Below are positions 1-6,410 of a DNA stretch of 9,609 nucleotides, one piece after another. Below the pieces are notes generated by a model that was given only the letters and a program-made list of their open reading frames with translations, was not told where the DNA came from and searched no databases. Origin of the DNA: FEN-1219 sp964457725 (GTDB lineage: Bacteria; Pseudomonadota; Gammaproteobacteria; Steroidobacterales; Rariloculaceae); assembly GCA_964457725.1 (NCBI GenBank), contig CAYWGQ010000147.1, forward strand, positions 1 to 9,609, given 5' to 3'. Position 1 is the stretch's first letter. Each line of letters opens with the position of its first letter. Made by a program: the position numbers and the translations under genes.

Positions 1-841
1 TCGGCAACGCCGCGGACGCTCGCTCGGCGAGGTGCCCGACGCTGAGCTCGCGCTTGATCTCGAGCCCGACGACGAGGAAGAACACGGACAGGAGCGCGTC
101 GTCGATCCACTCGCGGAGCGTCAGCTCGAACTCGGCGTCGGCGAAGCCGAGGCGGAACGGCGATTGCCAGAAGGTCTCGAAGGCCTGCGCGAGCCCGGAG
201 TTCGAGATCGCGATCGCGAGGATGGTCGCGAGGAGCAACAGGAGGCCGGCGGACGGCGCCCAGGCGGCGAAGCTGAGCGCGGCGATCCGCACCTTGTAGC
301 CGAGCGTGCCGAGCAACGCGTCCGTGAACGAGCTTTCGTCCCATGCGCCGTCGAACCGGCGGCCGTTGACGAAGAACGTCGGCGTGAAGCGCACGCCGCT
401 CGCTCGGGCGCTTTCGATGTCGCGCTCGACCCGCGCGTTTGCTTCAGCCAGCCTCGCCGGCCCTTCGGCCGGATCGTCGACGCCGAGCTGCTCGGCGACG
501 ACCCGCAAGTCGTCCTCGGTCAGCGTGTCGGAGCGCTTCATCAGCGTGACGTGCGCCTTCCAGAACTCCTCGGGCGTCCGCGCCGTCTCCACGAGCCTGG
601 CCGCGCGCAAAGCGATGTCGCTGCCGGTGATCGGTCGATGCCGAAAGACGTAGCGCAAGCGATCGCCGAGCTGATTTCGGACCGCCGCGATGCGCTCGTT
701 CGCGGCCCGGCAGTGGGGGCAGTCGTAGCTGCCGTACTCGACGAGCGTGATCGGTGCGTTGCGCGGCCCGAGGATGTGGTCCTCGCGCTCGTCGACCGGA
801 CGGTCGAGGCGGGTCGGCCCCGCTTCCATCTCGGTGCTCAC
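1..841 (-). CDS. nhaA: Na+/H+ antiporter NhaA with N-terminal DsbA-like thioredoxin domain (partial, C-terminus beyond window)
   Basis: Reading the minus strand from a GTG at 841 gives about 280 residues with no stop before the left edge. Residues ~20-175 form a DsbA/thioredoxin_4-type domain. It has ITLVEYGSYDCPHC with active-site C41-P-H-C44 and a later FTPTFFVNG stretch carrying the cis-proline. From ~180 the protein becomes NhaA: a first hydrophobic helix (LLLLLATILAIAISNSGL), then WIDDALLSVFFLVVGLEIKREL, a hallmark of NhaA. NhaA exchanges Na+ for H+ across the inner membrane in pH and salt homeostasis. No signal peptide precedes the thioredoxin domain. NhaA has a cytoplasmic N-terminus, so the CPHC site is inferred to be cytosolic. 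GTG 841 is preferred over ATG 829 because AAGGA lies 11 nt upstream of it. The ion-binding aspartates of later helices are outside the window. The gene lies 75 bp downstream of the OYE gene on the same strand, so the two could be co-transcribed. Confidence 0.93.
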   Translation of the reverse strand, partial: MSTEMEAGPTRLDRPVDEREDHILGPRNAPITLVEYGSYDCPHCRAANERIAAVRNQLGDRLRYVFRHRPITGSDIALRAARLVETARTPEEFWKAHVTLMKRSDTLTEDDLRVVAEQLGVDDPAEGPARLAEANARVERDIESARASGVRFTPTFFVNGRRFDGAWDESSFTDALLGTLGYKVRIAALSFAAWAPSAGLLLLLATILAIAISNSGLAQAFETFWQSPFRLGFADAEFELTLREWIDDALLSVFFLVVGLEIKRELSVGHLAERASAALP

Positions 842-916
842 TATTCGGTCTGTCCTTGGGGACGGAGGTAAGACGGTCTCATCGGCTCAGAAGCGCGAGT
901 CGGACGCAGCCGACGG

Positions 917-2029
917 TCAGTCGTCCGCGCGCAAGTCGAACAGATTCCGATGGCGCGAGGGCGGCGCGCGCCGATACTGCTTCGGAGCGGCGACGCTTGC
1001 ACCGAAGTGGGCGGCTGCGTGCCACGGCCAGCGCGGGTCGTAGAGCATGGCGCGCGCGAGCGCGATCAAGTCCGCATCGCCGGCGACGAGAATCGATTCC
1101 GCGTGGTCGAAGTCGGCGATCAAGCCCACGGCGACGACCGGCATCTTCACTGCCGCCTTTACCGCTCGCGCGAGCGGCACCTGATAGCCGGGCCCGACTT
1201 CGACTCGTTGCGCGGGCGTCAAACCGCCGCTCGATACGTTGATTGCGCTGCAGCCGCGCGCATCCAGCGCGCGCGCGAACTCGACGGTCTGCTCGATGTC
1301 CCAGCCGCCTTCCGCCCAGTCGGTACCGGACACGCGCACACTCACGGGCAGATCGGGCGGTACCGCTTCGCGCACCGCGTCGAAGACTTCGAGCGGGAAG
1401 CGCATGCGATTCTCGAGGGAGCCGCCGTACTCGTCGTCGCGCCGATTCGTGAGCGGCGACAGAAACTCGTGCAGCAGATAGCCGTGCGCGGCATGTATCT
1501 GGATCGCATCGAGGCCGATTCGGACGGCGCGCCGCGCCGCCGCCGCGAACGCCTCGCGCACGCGCACGAGGCCGTCGCGATCGAGCGGTATCGGCGCGGC
1601 ATCGCCTTCGAGATAGGGAACTGCCGACGGCGCGACCGTGCGCCAACCGTTCGGATGATCCGGCGGCAGCTGCGCGCCGCCCTTCCACGGCACTTCGGTC
1701 GACGCCTTCCGGCCGGCGTGTGCGAGCTGTATCGCGATCGGCATATCGGACCATCGGCGTACCGCGTCGAGCGTGCGCCGCATCGCGGCTTCGCAGGCAT
1801 CCGAGTACAAGCCGACGTCTGCGTATGTGATGCGGCCTTCTGGCGTCACCCCCGTGGCTTCGATCGTGAGAAGCGCCGCCCCCGAGAGCGCCAGATGGCC
1901 GAGATGAATGACGTGCCAATCCGTCATGCAGCCGTCCTCGGCCGAGTATTGGCACATCGGCGCGATGACGATGCGATTTGCGAGCTCGAGCCGCCCGATC
2001 CGCAACGGCGTAAATAGCTTGCAGGTCAT
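917..2029 (-). CDS. NADH:flavin oxidoreductase, Old Yellow Enzyme family (YqjM/XenA class)
   Basis: A 370-residue flavoenzyme, the usual length for the short 'thermophilic-like' OYE class. These FMN-bound TIM barrels use NAD(P)H to reduce activated C=C bonds of enals, enones, quinones or nitro compounds in the cytosol. Visible class residues: C26 and Y28 in APMCQYS (the flavin-tuning Cys and substrate Tyr of YqjM), Q101 in IQLAHAGRK, the substrate-binding H179/H182 pair in IHAAHGYLLHEFLSP, R232 in VSVRVS, and the C-terminal LARAMLYDPRWPWHAA. An arginine-containing tail, PKQYRRA, resembles the segment that reaches into the neighbouring subunit's active site in YqjM. The ATG at 2029 has AGGGAG five bases upstream, which fixes the start. 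No dedicated regulator is adjacent. A TACAAT hexamer at 2135-2140 (minus strand) could be a -10 box, but I see no matching -35. The physiological substrate cannot be read from sequence. Confidence 0.95.
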   Translation of the reverse strand: MTCKLFTPLRIGRLELANRIVIAPMCQYSAEDGCMTDWHVIHLGHLALSGAALLTIEATGVTPEGRITYADVGLYSDACEAAMRRTLDAVRRWSDMPIAIQLAHAGRKASTEVPWKGGAQLPPDHPNGWRTVAPSAVPYLEGDAAPIPLDRDGLVRVREAFAAAARRAVRIGLDAIQIHAAHGYLLHEFLSPLTNRRDDEYGGSLENRMRFPLEVFDAVREAVPPDLPVSVRVSGTDWAEGGWDIEQTVEFARALDARGCSAINVSSGGLTPAQRVEVGPGYQVPLARAVKAAVKMPVVAVGLIADFDHAESILVAGDADLIALARAMLYDPRWPWHAAAHFGASVAAPKQYRRAPPSRHRNLFDLRADD

Positions 2030-2491
2030 GCGATCTCCCTGTTCTTCGGCGCCCTAGCGGCGATCGTCCGGGCCGCCGGCGATGCCGCTCGAGTCGTCGG
2101 CAACGCGTCCGCCGCCTCCCTGGCGCCAAGGTCTATTGTATGTGCCGCGGCGGTCGCGGCCGGCGGGCGCTCCACAGCGTCGGGGTGAGTTTCGCCGTGC
2201 ACCCGGCGCTTACGTGCTCCCGAATGGTGCGACCGATCGCGACGAGCGCAGCGGACGAAGCGGACGACCGGAGTCAGACCGAATCCGGGTCGAAGCGTGC
2301 GGCTTGACACCGCGCGCCTTTTTTATTCAGTGCGGGTGACCGGCGAGGTCCCGCCCGGCCTGCTCGACGCCGGGAACTTTTCGCGCGGCTCGCGCGTACT
2401 TGCTTCCGTGGGGGACACGCTTCCCTTGCCCGCCGCTGCACGGGCGCCCCAACGGAGGCCGAGAAGGACGTCACTGCGAAACCGATTCCAT
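2030..2491. other. Gene-free stretch upstream of the OYE gene
   Basis: No convincing gene. The longest frames here (minus 2026-2310, plus 2082-2339, minus 2323-2622) are rich in Arg, Ala and Pro, lack ribosome sites and resemble nothing I know. The stretch holds the OYE leader, with a possible -10 (TACAAT, minus strand, 2135-2140), and a plus-strand intrinsic terminator at 2295-2327 that has no gene in front of it. A short inverted pair near 2177-2200 (GGGTG and CACCC) hints at RNA structure upstream of that terminator. Confidence 0.5.
2295..2327 (+). terminator. Intrinsic (Rho-independent) terminator with no upstream gene
   Basis: GCGTGCGG (2295-2302) pairs with CCGCGCGC (2310-2317) to make an 8-bp stem with one G-U pair and a 7-nt loop. 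One C then precedes six T (2319-2324) and ATT. This is the textbook layout for the plus strand. On the minus strand no T tract follows the stem. The loop contains TTGACA, a perfect -35 hexamer, but no -10 follows at the right distance. Confidence 0.6.
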
Positions 2492-2662
2492 GTGAAGGCG
2501 ACCGCCATCGCGGCGCTCGCCGCGGCCTCGAGCGGCTGCAGCAGCAGCTCGAGCGACGATCGCGGCGGCGAGCGGCCGCAGCTGGCCGCGTTCAACGCCG
2601 TTGCGGACATGCGCACGATCACTAGCGAGGCGGACTGCGCGGTCGATCTCGCCGAGGCTTAG
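2492..2662 (+). pseudogene. Possible remnant of a DUF4397-type lipoprotein (N-terminal fragment)
   Basis: From a GTG at 2492 the frame gives 56 residues. It runs VKATAIAALAAASSGC, then a Ser-rich linker with SSSSSDDRGG, then PQLAAFNAVADMRTIT, ending at TAG 2660-2662. A short hydrophobic leader, a Cys (C16), a Ser/Asp linker and then 'AFNAVAD' match my memory of the start of DUF4397-like envelope lipoproteins, whose domain should continue for well over 100 residues. Here it stops almost at once. The n-region has only one Lys, the residue three before the Cys is Ser rather than Leu, and no Shine-Dalgarno sits at normal spacing (AGAAGGA is 23 bases away). I read it as a truncated or decayed gene. 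It could also be a chance resemblance in a GC-rich frame. Confidence 0.3.
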
Positions 2663-3096
2663 CCGCAGCACGTCGCCTTCCGGCGCATATCGTCGATCGA
2701 GCAACGGTCCGCTCGTCTACTCCTTAAAGCGCGCGTCGATAGCTCAACGACGGTCACAGGCATCCCCGGGTACTTCTCACGTCCATAAACGCTCATTTGT
2801 TTAAAGAACGGCTGTCGTGCATCCCCAGGCACGAGCAATCCCTTCTGGAGGCGCTGCAGCAGATCGGAGTAACCAGGATCGCTTCGAAGGGCTATGAACT
2901 CGATTGCGCAGATCGAGGCCGCTACATCGCACTGCACGTTCCCGATGAACGAGAAAGCCACCCCGGCCTGCGCAAGAGCGGACCAGATCAGCGACTCGGC
3001 TTCGACCGATCGAAGCGGCGCCGAAACCGCGCCAGCCGCATCGATGCCCGCGGCTCCTTGGCGATCGGCCGGCAGGTTGACAACGAAGCGAGGCAC
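2659..3096 (-). CDS. Hypothetical protein, unrecognised
   Basis: The frame starts at GTG 3096 and runs 145 residues to TAA. I recognise no family. The central part (LIWSALAQAGVAFSFIG, then a Cys-containing stretch, then SDLLQRLQKGLLVPGD) has a protein-like mix of residues. By my rough hand reading, bases at the third codon position are more GC-rich than at the second, as in real genes. Against it: no ribosome-binding site near the GTG (GGAAGGG is about 19 bases away), no ATG, an Arg-rich C-terminus ending in TCCG, and no functional context. It overlaps the stop of the lipoprotein-like fragment by a few bases. It may be a real small gene, a decayed one, or a chance frame. Confidence 0.25.
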   Translation of the reverse strand: MPRFVVNLPADRQGAAGIDAAGAVSAPLRSVEAESLIWSALAQAGVAFSFIGNVQCDVAASICAIEFIALRSDPGYSDLLQRLQKGLLVPGDARQPFFKQMSVYGREKYPGMPVTVVELSTRALRSRRADRCSIDDMRRKATCCG

Positions 3097-3197
3097 CGCC
3101 GTGCGAGCGCTCGAGCCCTTCCGGATTGACGTCAGGAGCGGTACATTCTTGTTTGTCGCTCAACCCCACTGTGAAGACGAGCAGGACGGAGGGCGCC

Positions 3198-4256
3198 ATG
3201 CTCGATCTCCCACGCACGGTTCAGCTCGTGAAAGGCGGTTTGCTCGATGCCGAGGCGACATGGCGCGGCTACCTGCCCGAAGCCGGAGACTGGAAGAAGA
3301 CGGCGGCGCTCTTGACGGGGCCGCTGGTCGTCGCGTCGGCCGTCGTTGCCTATCTGCTCGGCGTTCTCGGCGGGGGGGTGTCGCTGTTCGGGGCGCCGAC
3401 GTTCACGGACTTCCTGCTCGGTATCGTTTGGGGTGCAATCGCCGCGGCGCTCGTCGCGTTCGTGTTCGGCGCTTTCGCGTCATGGCTCGGCGGCCGAGGC
3501 GGCTTCGCGATCGGTCTTGCCGCGACCACGCTCGCGTTCATTCCCGGGTACGTCGGCCGTGCGCTTTCCGGTCTGCCTTGGATCGGCTGGCTGCTCGGTC
3601 TCGCGCTGGCGATCTACAGCCTGGTGCTGCTCTGGCGGATCGGCCCTCTTTATTTCGAGGTGCCGAGGGAAAAGCGGGCTGTCCACTATGTCGCGTCTCT
3701 GCTCACCAGCATCGTTGCCTCGTGGGTCGTGGCGATGGTCGTCGGCATGGGCACGCTCGGTGAGCAGGCCGCCAGCAGGGTGTCGAGCGCCGATCCCGCG
3801 CGCACCAGCGCCGCGAGCGGCGGCCTCATCGGCGGCCTTACGAGGCAGGCGGACCTGATCAGCGCAGCGGAAGCGGATCGCTACACTCCGCCGTCCGACG
3901 GCAAGCTCACGGAGCAGCAGGTGCGGGAGTTCATACGCGTGATGGAGCGGGCGAAGGAAGCATCGGCGGAGCGGCAAGAGCGGATACGGCAGATTGCGGA
4001 GCAGGCGGAGTCGAATCAGCGCGTCTCGCTGAGCGACCTGTCGAGCGTGATAGCGGGCATCACGGAAGCCGCCGGCATCGACACGGCGGAGATCGCGATC
4101 GTCAAAGCGGCGGGCGGCAACTGGGCCGAGCACCAGTGGGTCAGAGAAACGCTGCGCACGGCGTGGTTGGTGAAGGACGGCAACGAGGCGGTCGACCACA
4201 ACTACGCGCTCTACCGGCGCTTCGAGGAGCAGCTGGCGGAGCACATCGTCCAGTAG
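3198..4256 (+). CDS. YIP1-family inner-membrane protein with long charged C-terminal tail
   Basis: ATG 3198 is chosen over an in-frame upstream start at 3126 because GGAGGG ends four bases before it and the product then begins like other YIP1 proteins (MLDLPRTVQLVKGGLLDAEATW). The product is 352 residues. Hydrophobic segments at about 35-57, 71-93, 101-118, 127-146 and 163-184 predict five transmembrane helices, including FIPGYVG and GWLLGLALAIYSLVLLWRIG, typical of bacterial YIP1 domains. Residues ~185-352 are soluble. This tail holds a charged, probably coiled-coil stretch (residues ~235-275, with REFIRVMERAKEASAERQER), then a Ser/Leu-rich part and an acidic helical end. The function of bacterial YIP1 proteins is not established and I do not assign one. 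The gene converges on the cysteine synthase gene with 44 bp between stops and no clear terminator in the gap. The membrane domain call is firm; I recognise no family for the tail. Confidence 0.8.
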   Translation: MLDLPRTVQLVKGGLLDAEATWRGYLPEAGDWKKTAALLTGPLVVASAVVAYLLGVLGGGVSLFGAPTFTDFLLGIVWGAIAAALVAFVFGAFASWLGGRGGFAIGLAATTLAFIPGYVGRALSGLPWIGWLLGLALAIYSLVLLWRIGPLYFEVPREKRAVHYVASLLTSIVASWVVAMVVGMGTLGEQAASRVSSADPARTSAASGGLIGGLTRQADLISAAEADRYTPPSDGKLTEQQVREFIRVMERAKEASAERQERIRQIAEQAESNQRVSLSDLSSVIAGITEAAGIDTAEIAIVKAAGGNWAEHQWVRETLRTAWLVKDGNEAVDHNYALYRRFEEQLAEHIVQ

Positions 4257-4300
4257 GCAGCGGGGCGTTCATCGTACAGTCCGAGGCGCGGCCTACGCCG

Positions 4301-5788
4301 TCATGCCGTCTCGCGCGGATGGAGCCACTGAGGCAGCAGCGAGTACGGATCGATGTCGGCCGTGCGGTCGTATTCGGCGCCCGCCGCGTCGAGCTTGCGA
4401 GCGAGCGTGCCCTCGCGCCAAGCGTCGAACACGTCCGTGCAACCGCCGACGGGCTCGCCGGCGATGAAGATCTGCGGGATGGTCTTCGCGCGGGTCACCT
4501 CCGCGAGCACGGCGCGAATCTTGCCGCCGCGGTCGTTGTCGCTGTACTGCACCGAATCGAGATCGACGCTGCGGTAATCCAGACCGAGCCGTGCGAAGAG
4601 CTTGCGCACGGACCAGCAGAACTCGCACCACTCGAGCGCGAACATGACGACCGGCTCCTCGCGGGTAATGGCCGCGACGAAGGCGCGTGCCTCGGGGTCG
4701 AGCTCGACCGGCGCCTCTTGCGGAGCGGGAACGGCCGGTGCGCTGCGGTCGAAGCGGTAGTTCGGTGTCGAGCGCGACAGCTCGAGCTCCTCTTCGTCCA
4801 TCTCCACGCCGATGCCGTCGAAGAGCGGCGTCGAGAGATAGCGCTCGCCGGTGTCCGGCAGCATGCAGACGATGTTCGCGCCGGGCGGCGAGCGGCGCGC
4901 CACGTCTAGCGCCGCCGCCAGCGTCGCGCCGCTCGAGATCCCGACGAAGATGCCTTCCCGGCGCGCGAGCTCGCGCGCGAGCCGCAGCGCCTCGCTCCCG
5001 GCGACCGGAACGATCTCGTCGACCAGCCCCGCGGCCACGGCATCCTCGGTGAGCTTCGCGATGAAATCGGGGCTCCACCCCTGCATCAGATGCGGGCGGA
5101 AGCGAGGATGGCTCGCGGCCGGACCACCGTCCGCCCGGCGCGGTTGCCCGATGCCGCTGCCGAGCACCTGCGCGTTGTCGGGCTCCGCGGCGACGATGCG
5201 CGTCTCGGGCCGCGCCTTTTTCAACGCGGTAGCAACCCCCTTCAAGGTGCCGCCCGTGCCGAAGCCGGTCACCCAGCAGTCGAGCCGCTCGCCAGCGAAG
5301 TCCGCGACGATCTCCTGCGCGGTCGTGCGGGCATGAACCTCCGCGTTCGCCTCGTTCTCGAATTGCCGGCACAAGAACCAGCCGTGCTTCTCGGCGAGCT
5401 CCATCGCCTTGGCCAGCATGCCCGTGCCCTTCTCCGCCGCCGGAGTGAGGACGACTTTCGCCCCGAGGAAGCGCAGCAGCTTGCGCCGCTCGATGCTGAA
5501 GCTCTCCGACATCGTGACGACCAGCGGATATCCCTTCTCCGCGCAAACCATCGCGAGCCCGATGCCGGTGTTGCCGCTGGTCGCCTCGATGACCGTTTGG
5601 CCCGGCGCGAGCGCGCCGGTGCGCTCGGCGTCCTCGATGATCGCGCGCGCCATCCGGTCCTTGACGGAGCCCATTGGATTGAACGCTTCCAGCTTCACCC
5701 AGACGTTCACGTCCGGCGGCGCCAGCTTCCGAAGGCGCACTAGGGGCGTGTTGCCGATCGTGTCGAGAATGCTGTCGTAACGCGCCAT
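4301..5788 (-). CDS. cysK: Cysteine synthase (CysK-type, PLP) fused to C-terminal glutaredoxin
   Basis: The product is 495 residues. Residues 1-~310 are a fold-type II PLP enzyme of the O-acetylserine sulfhydrylase family. It has IGNTPLVRL at the N-terminus, K43 in GSVKDR as the PLP lysine, TSGNTG (70-75) as the substrate loop, GFGTGGT (175-181) as the phosphate cradle, and GISSGA (283-288) with the serine facing the pyridine nitrogen. It makes cysteine from O-acetylserine and sulfide. An acidic linker (~328-365) leads to a glutaredoxin domain (~370-470). That domain has C388-E-F-C391, TIPQIF with cis-P438, and GGCTD for glutathione binding. A short tail ends in PYSLLPQWLHPR. ATG 5788 is preferred because the homology starts there and a G-rich ACGGGGGA lies 8 bases upstream; frame extension to 5986 is non-homologous. 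The fusion could couple glutathione or thiol redox state to cysteine formation, which is inference. A cystathionine beta-synthase activity cannot be excluded, but no CBS domains are present. Confidence 0.93.
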   Translation of the reverse strand: MARYDSILDTIGNTPLVRLRKLAPPDVNVWVKLEAFNPMGSVKDRMARAIIEDAERTGALAPGQTVIEATSGNTGIGLAMVCAEKGYPLVVTMSESFSIERRKLLRFLGAKVVLTPAAEKGTGMLAKAMELAEKHGWFLCRQFENEANAEVHARTTAQEIVADFAGERLDCWVTGFGTGGTLKGVATALKKARPETRIVAAEPDNAQVLGSGIGQPRRADGGPAASHPRFRPHLMQGWSPDFIAKLTEDAVAAGLVDEIVPVAGSEALRLARELARREGIFVGISSGATLAAALDVARRSPPGANIVCMLPDTGERYLSTPLFDGIGVEMDEEELELSRSTPNYRFDRSAPAVPAPQEAPVELDPEARAFVAAITREEPVVMFALEWCEFCWSVRKLFARLGLDYRSVDLDSVQYSDNDRGGKIRAVLAEVTRAKTIPQIFIAGEPVGGCTDVFDAWREGTLARKLDAAGAEYDRTADIDPYSLLPQWLHPRETA

Positions 5789-5883
5789 GGGACGGATCCC
5801 CCGTGAGCTGCGGTAAGGGGATATTGGCGCAAGCACGTTAACACCGTATGTCCGGTCATGCTCGTTTTGTACCGATCTTGTAA

Positions 5884-5929
5884 CAGCCGGCACACCGCAA
5901 GACCTCGCACGGCTGCGCCCTGCCGGCTG
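5884..5929. repeat. 9-bp perfect inverted repeat upstream of cysteine synthase
   Basis: CAGCCGGCA (5884-5892) and TGCCGGCTG (5921-5929) are exact reverse complements separated by 28 bases, between the chimeric regulator's stop and the cysteine synthase start. In a minus-strand transcript the arms could pair. The 5921-5929 arm also overlaps the neighbouring hairpin at 5925-5947, so the two folds compete. No T tract follows either side. Confidence 0.4.
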
Positions 5930-5947
5930 ACTGCTCTCAGCAGAGCC
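5925..5947 (-). other. Hairpin just after the chimeric regulator gene
   Basis: On the minus strand GGCT-CTGCT, a GAG loop, and AGCAG-(TC)-AGCC form a 9-bp stem with a two-base bulge, five bases after the stop at 5953. It sits where a terminator would, but no run of T follows, so it is at best a weak or Rho-assisted stop or an mRNA 3'-end stabiliser. Confidence 0.35.
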
Positions 5948-5952
5948 ACCCA

Positions 5953-6375
5953 CTACTCGGCCGGCTGAAGTCGCTGTCGCGGCCACGACAGGCTGGCGTC
6001 CACTAGGTCGGCGCTCGCCCGCAGCTCGAATGCCCAGCCATTCTGCTCACAGAGTCGTCGAACTATGTCGAGCCCGATCAGCTTGTCATCGAGGGTGTCC
6101 CGCGCGGTAAGCATCAGAATCGGCGTATTGCGGTTCGCCTCGGCGCGGAACTTGCGGCAGAACGTCAGGCCATCCATACCGGGGAGCGTGAGATCCAGGA
6201 CGATGACGTCGAATGGTTGAGTGAGCGCCAACAAGTGCATGGCGCTGATGCCGTCGTGAGCGTAGTCGGTGATGTGTCCTAGGGCGTCCAGATAGTCACC
6301 GATGTTCTCGCAGATGTCGCGATTGTCCTCCACGACCAGCGTCCGAATGCAATCGGTAACGATCGTCGGTGTCAT
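5953..6375 (-). CDS. Response-regulator receiver domain fused to sensor-kinase C-terminal tail (deletion chimera)
   Basis: The product is 140 residues. Residues 10-103 are a receiver domain of an OmpR/PhoB-type response regulator: acidic pair E16-D17 in VVEDN, phosphoacceptor D61 in VIVLDLTLPGMDG, and switch T90 in ILMLTARD. A normal protein would continue GLDAGADDYLVKPF and then a winged-helix DNA-binding domain. Here, after GLD (101-103), it reads IVRRLCEQNGWAFELRAS and later SLSWPR. That matches the last helix and strands of a histidine-kinase ATPase domain (usual context GLGLAIVRRLCE). The conserved receiver lysine, the DNA-binding domain and nearly all of the kinase are missing. I infer a single in-frame deletion joining the regulator gene to the 3' end of a downstream kinase gene at a shared Gly-Leu-Asp/Ala codon run. 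The ATG at 6375 has a perfect AGGAGG six bases upstream, so it is probably still translated. It may be non-functional or act as a phosphate sink. It is divergent from the receptor gene. Confidence 0.85.
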   Translation of the reverse strand: MTPTIVTDCIRTLVVEDNRDICENIGDYLDALGHITDYAHDGISAMHLLALTQPFDVIVLDLTLPGMDGLTFCRKFRAEANRNTPILMLTARDTLDDKLIGLDIVRRLCEQNGWAFELRASADLVDASLSWPRQRLQPAE

Positions 6376-6410
6376 GCGTTGCCTCCTAGGCGGGGAAACC
6401 TAGTTTGATC

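Noticed and set aside
32..871. Long plus-strand open frame opposite nhaA
   Set aside because: Charged, repetitive residue mix and no family resemblance. The minus strand encodes unmistakable thioredoxin and NhaA motifs, so this is a GC-rich shadow.
950..2017. Plus-strand 355-codon frame over the OYE gene
   Set aside because: Antisense shadow of a clear flavoenzyme gene.
879..2129. 416-codon minus frame overlapping the OYE gene
   Set aside because: Arg-rich alternative frame. The 917-2029 frame carries all OYE motifs and a ribosome site.
2304..2309. Perfect TTGACA -35 hexamer
   Set aside because: Lies in the loop of the terminator and has no good -10 at 16-18 bp; likely chance.
2755..2835. 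Two similar GCATCCCC(G/A)GG segments about 60 bp apart
   Set aside because: Only two short imperfect copies, which is not enough for a repeat array.
2894..3763. Plus-strand 289-codon frame overlapping the YIP1 gene start
   Set aside because: Becomes strongly Arg-rich where it overlaps the YIP1 gene, whose frame has clear membrane helices and a ribosome site.
4293..5546. Minus-strand 417-codon frame over cysteine synthase
   Set aside because: Arg/Gly-rich shadow in another frame of the same strand.
5789..5986. Upstream extension of cysteine synthase to an earlier start
   Set aside because: The extra 66 residues are unlike the family and run back over the hairpins into the chimeric regulator's 3' end; homology begins at MARYDSILDTIGNTP.
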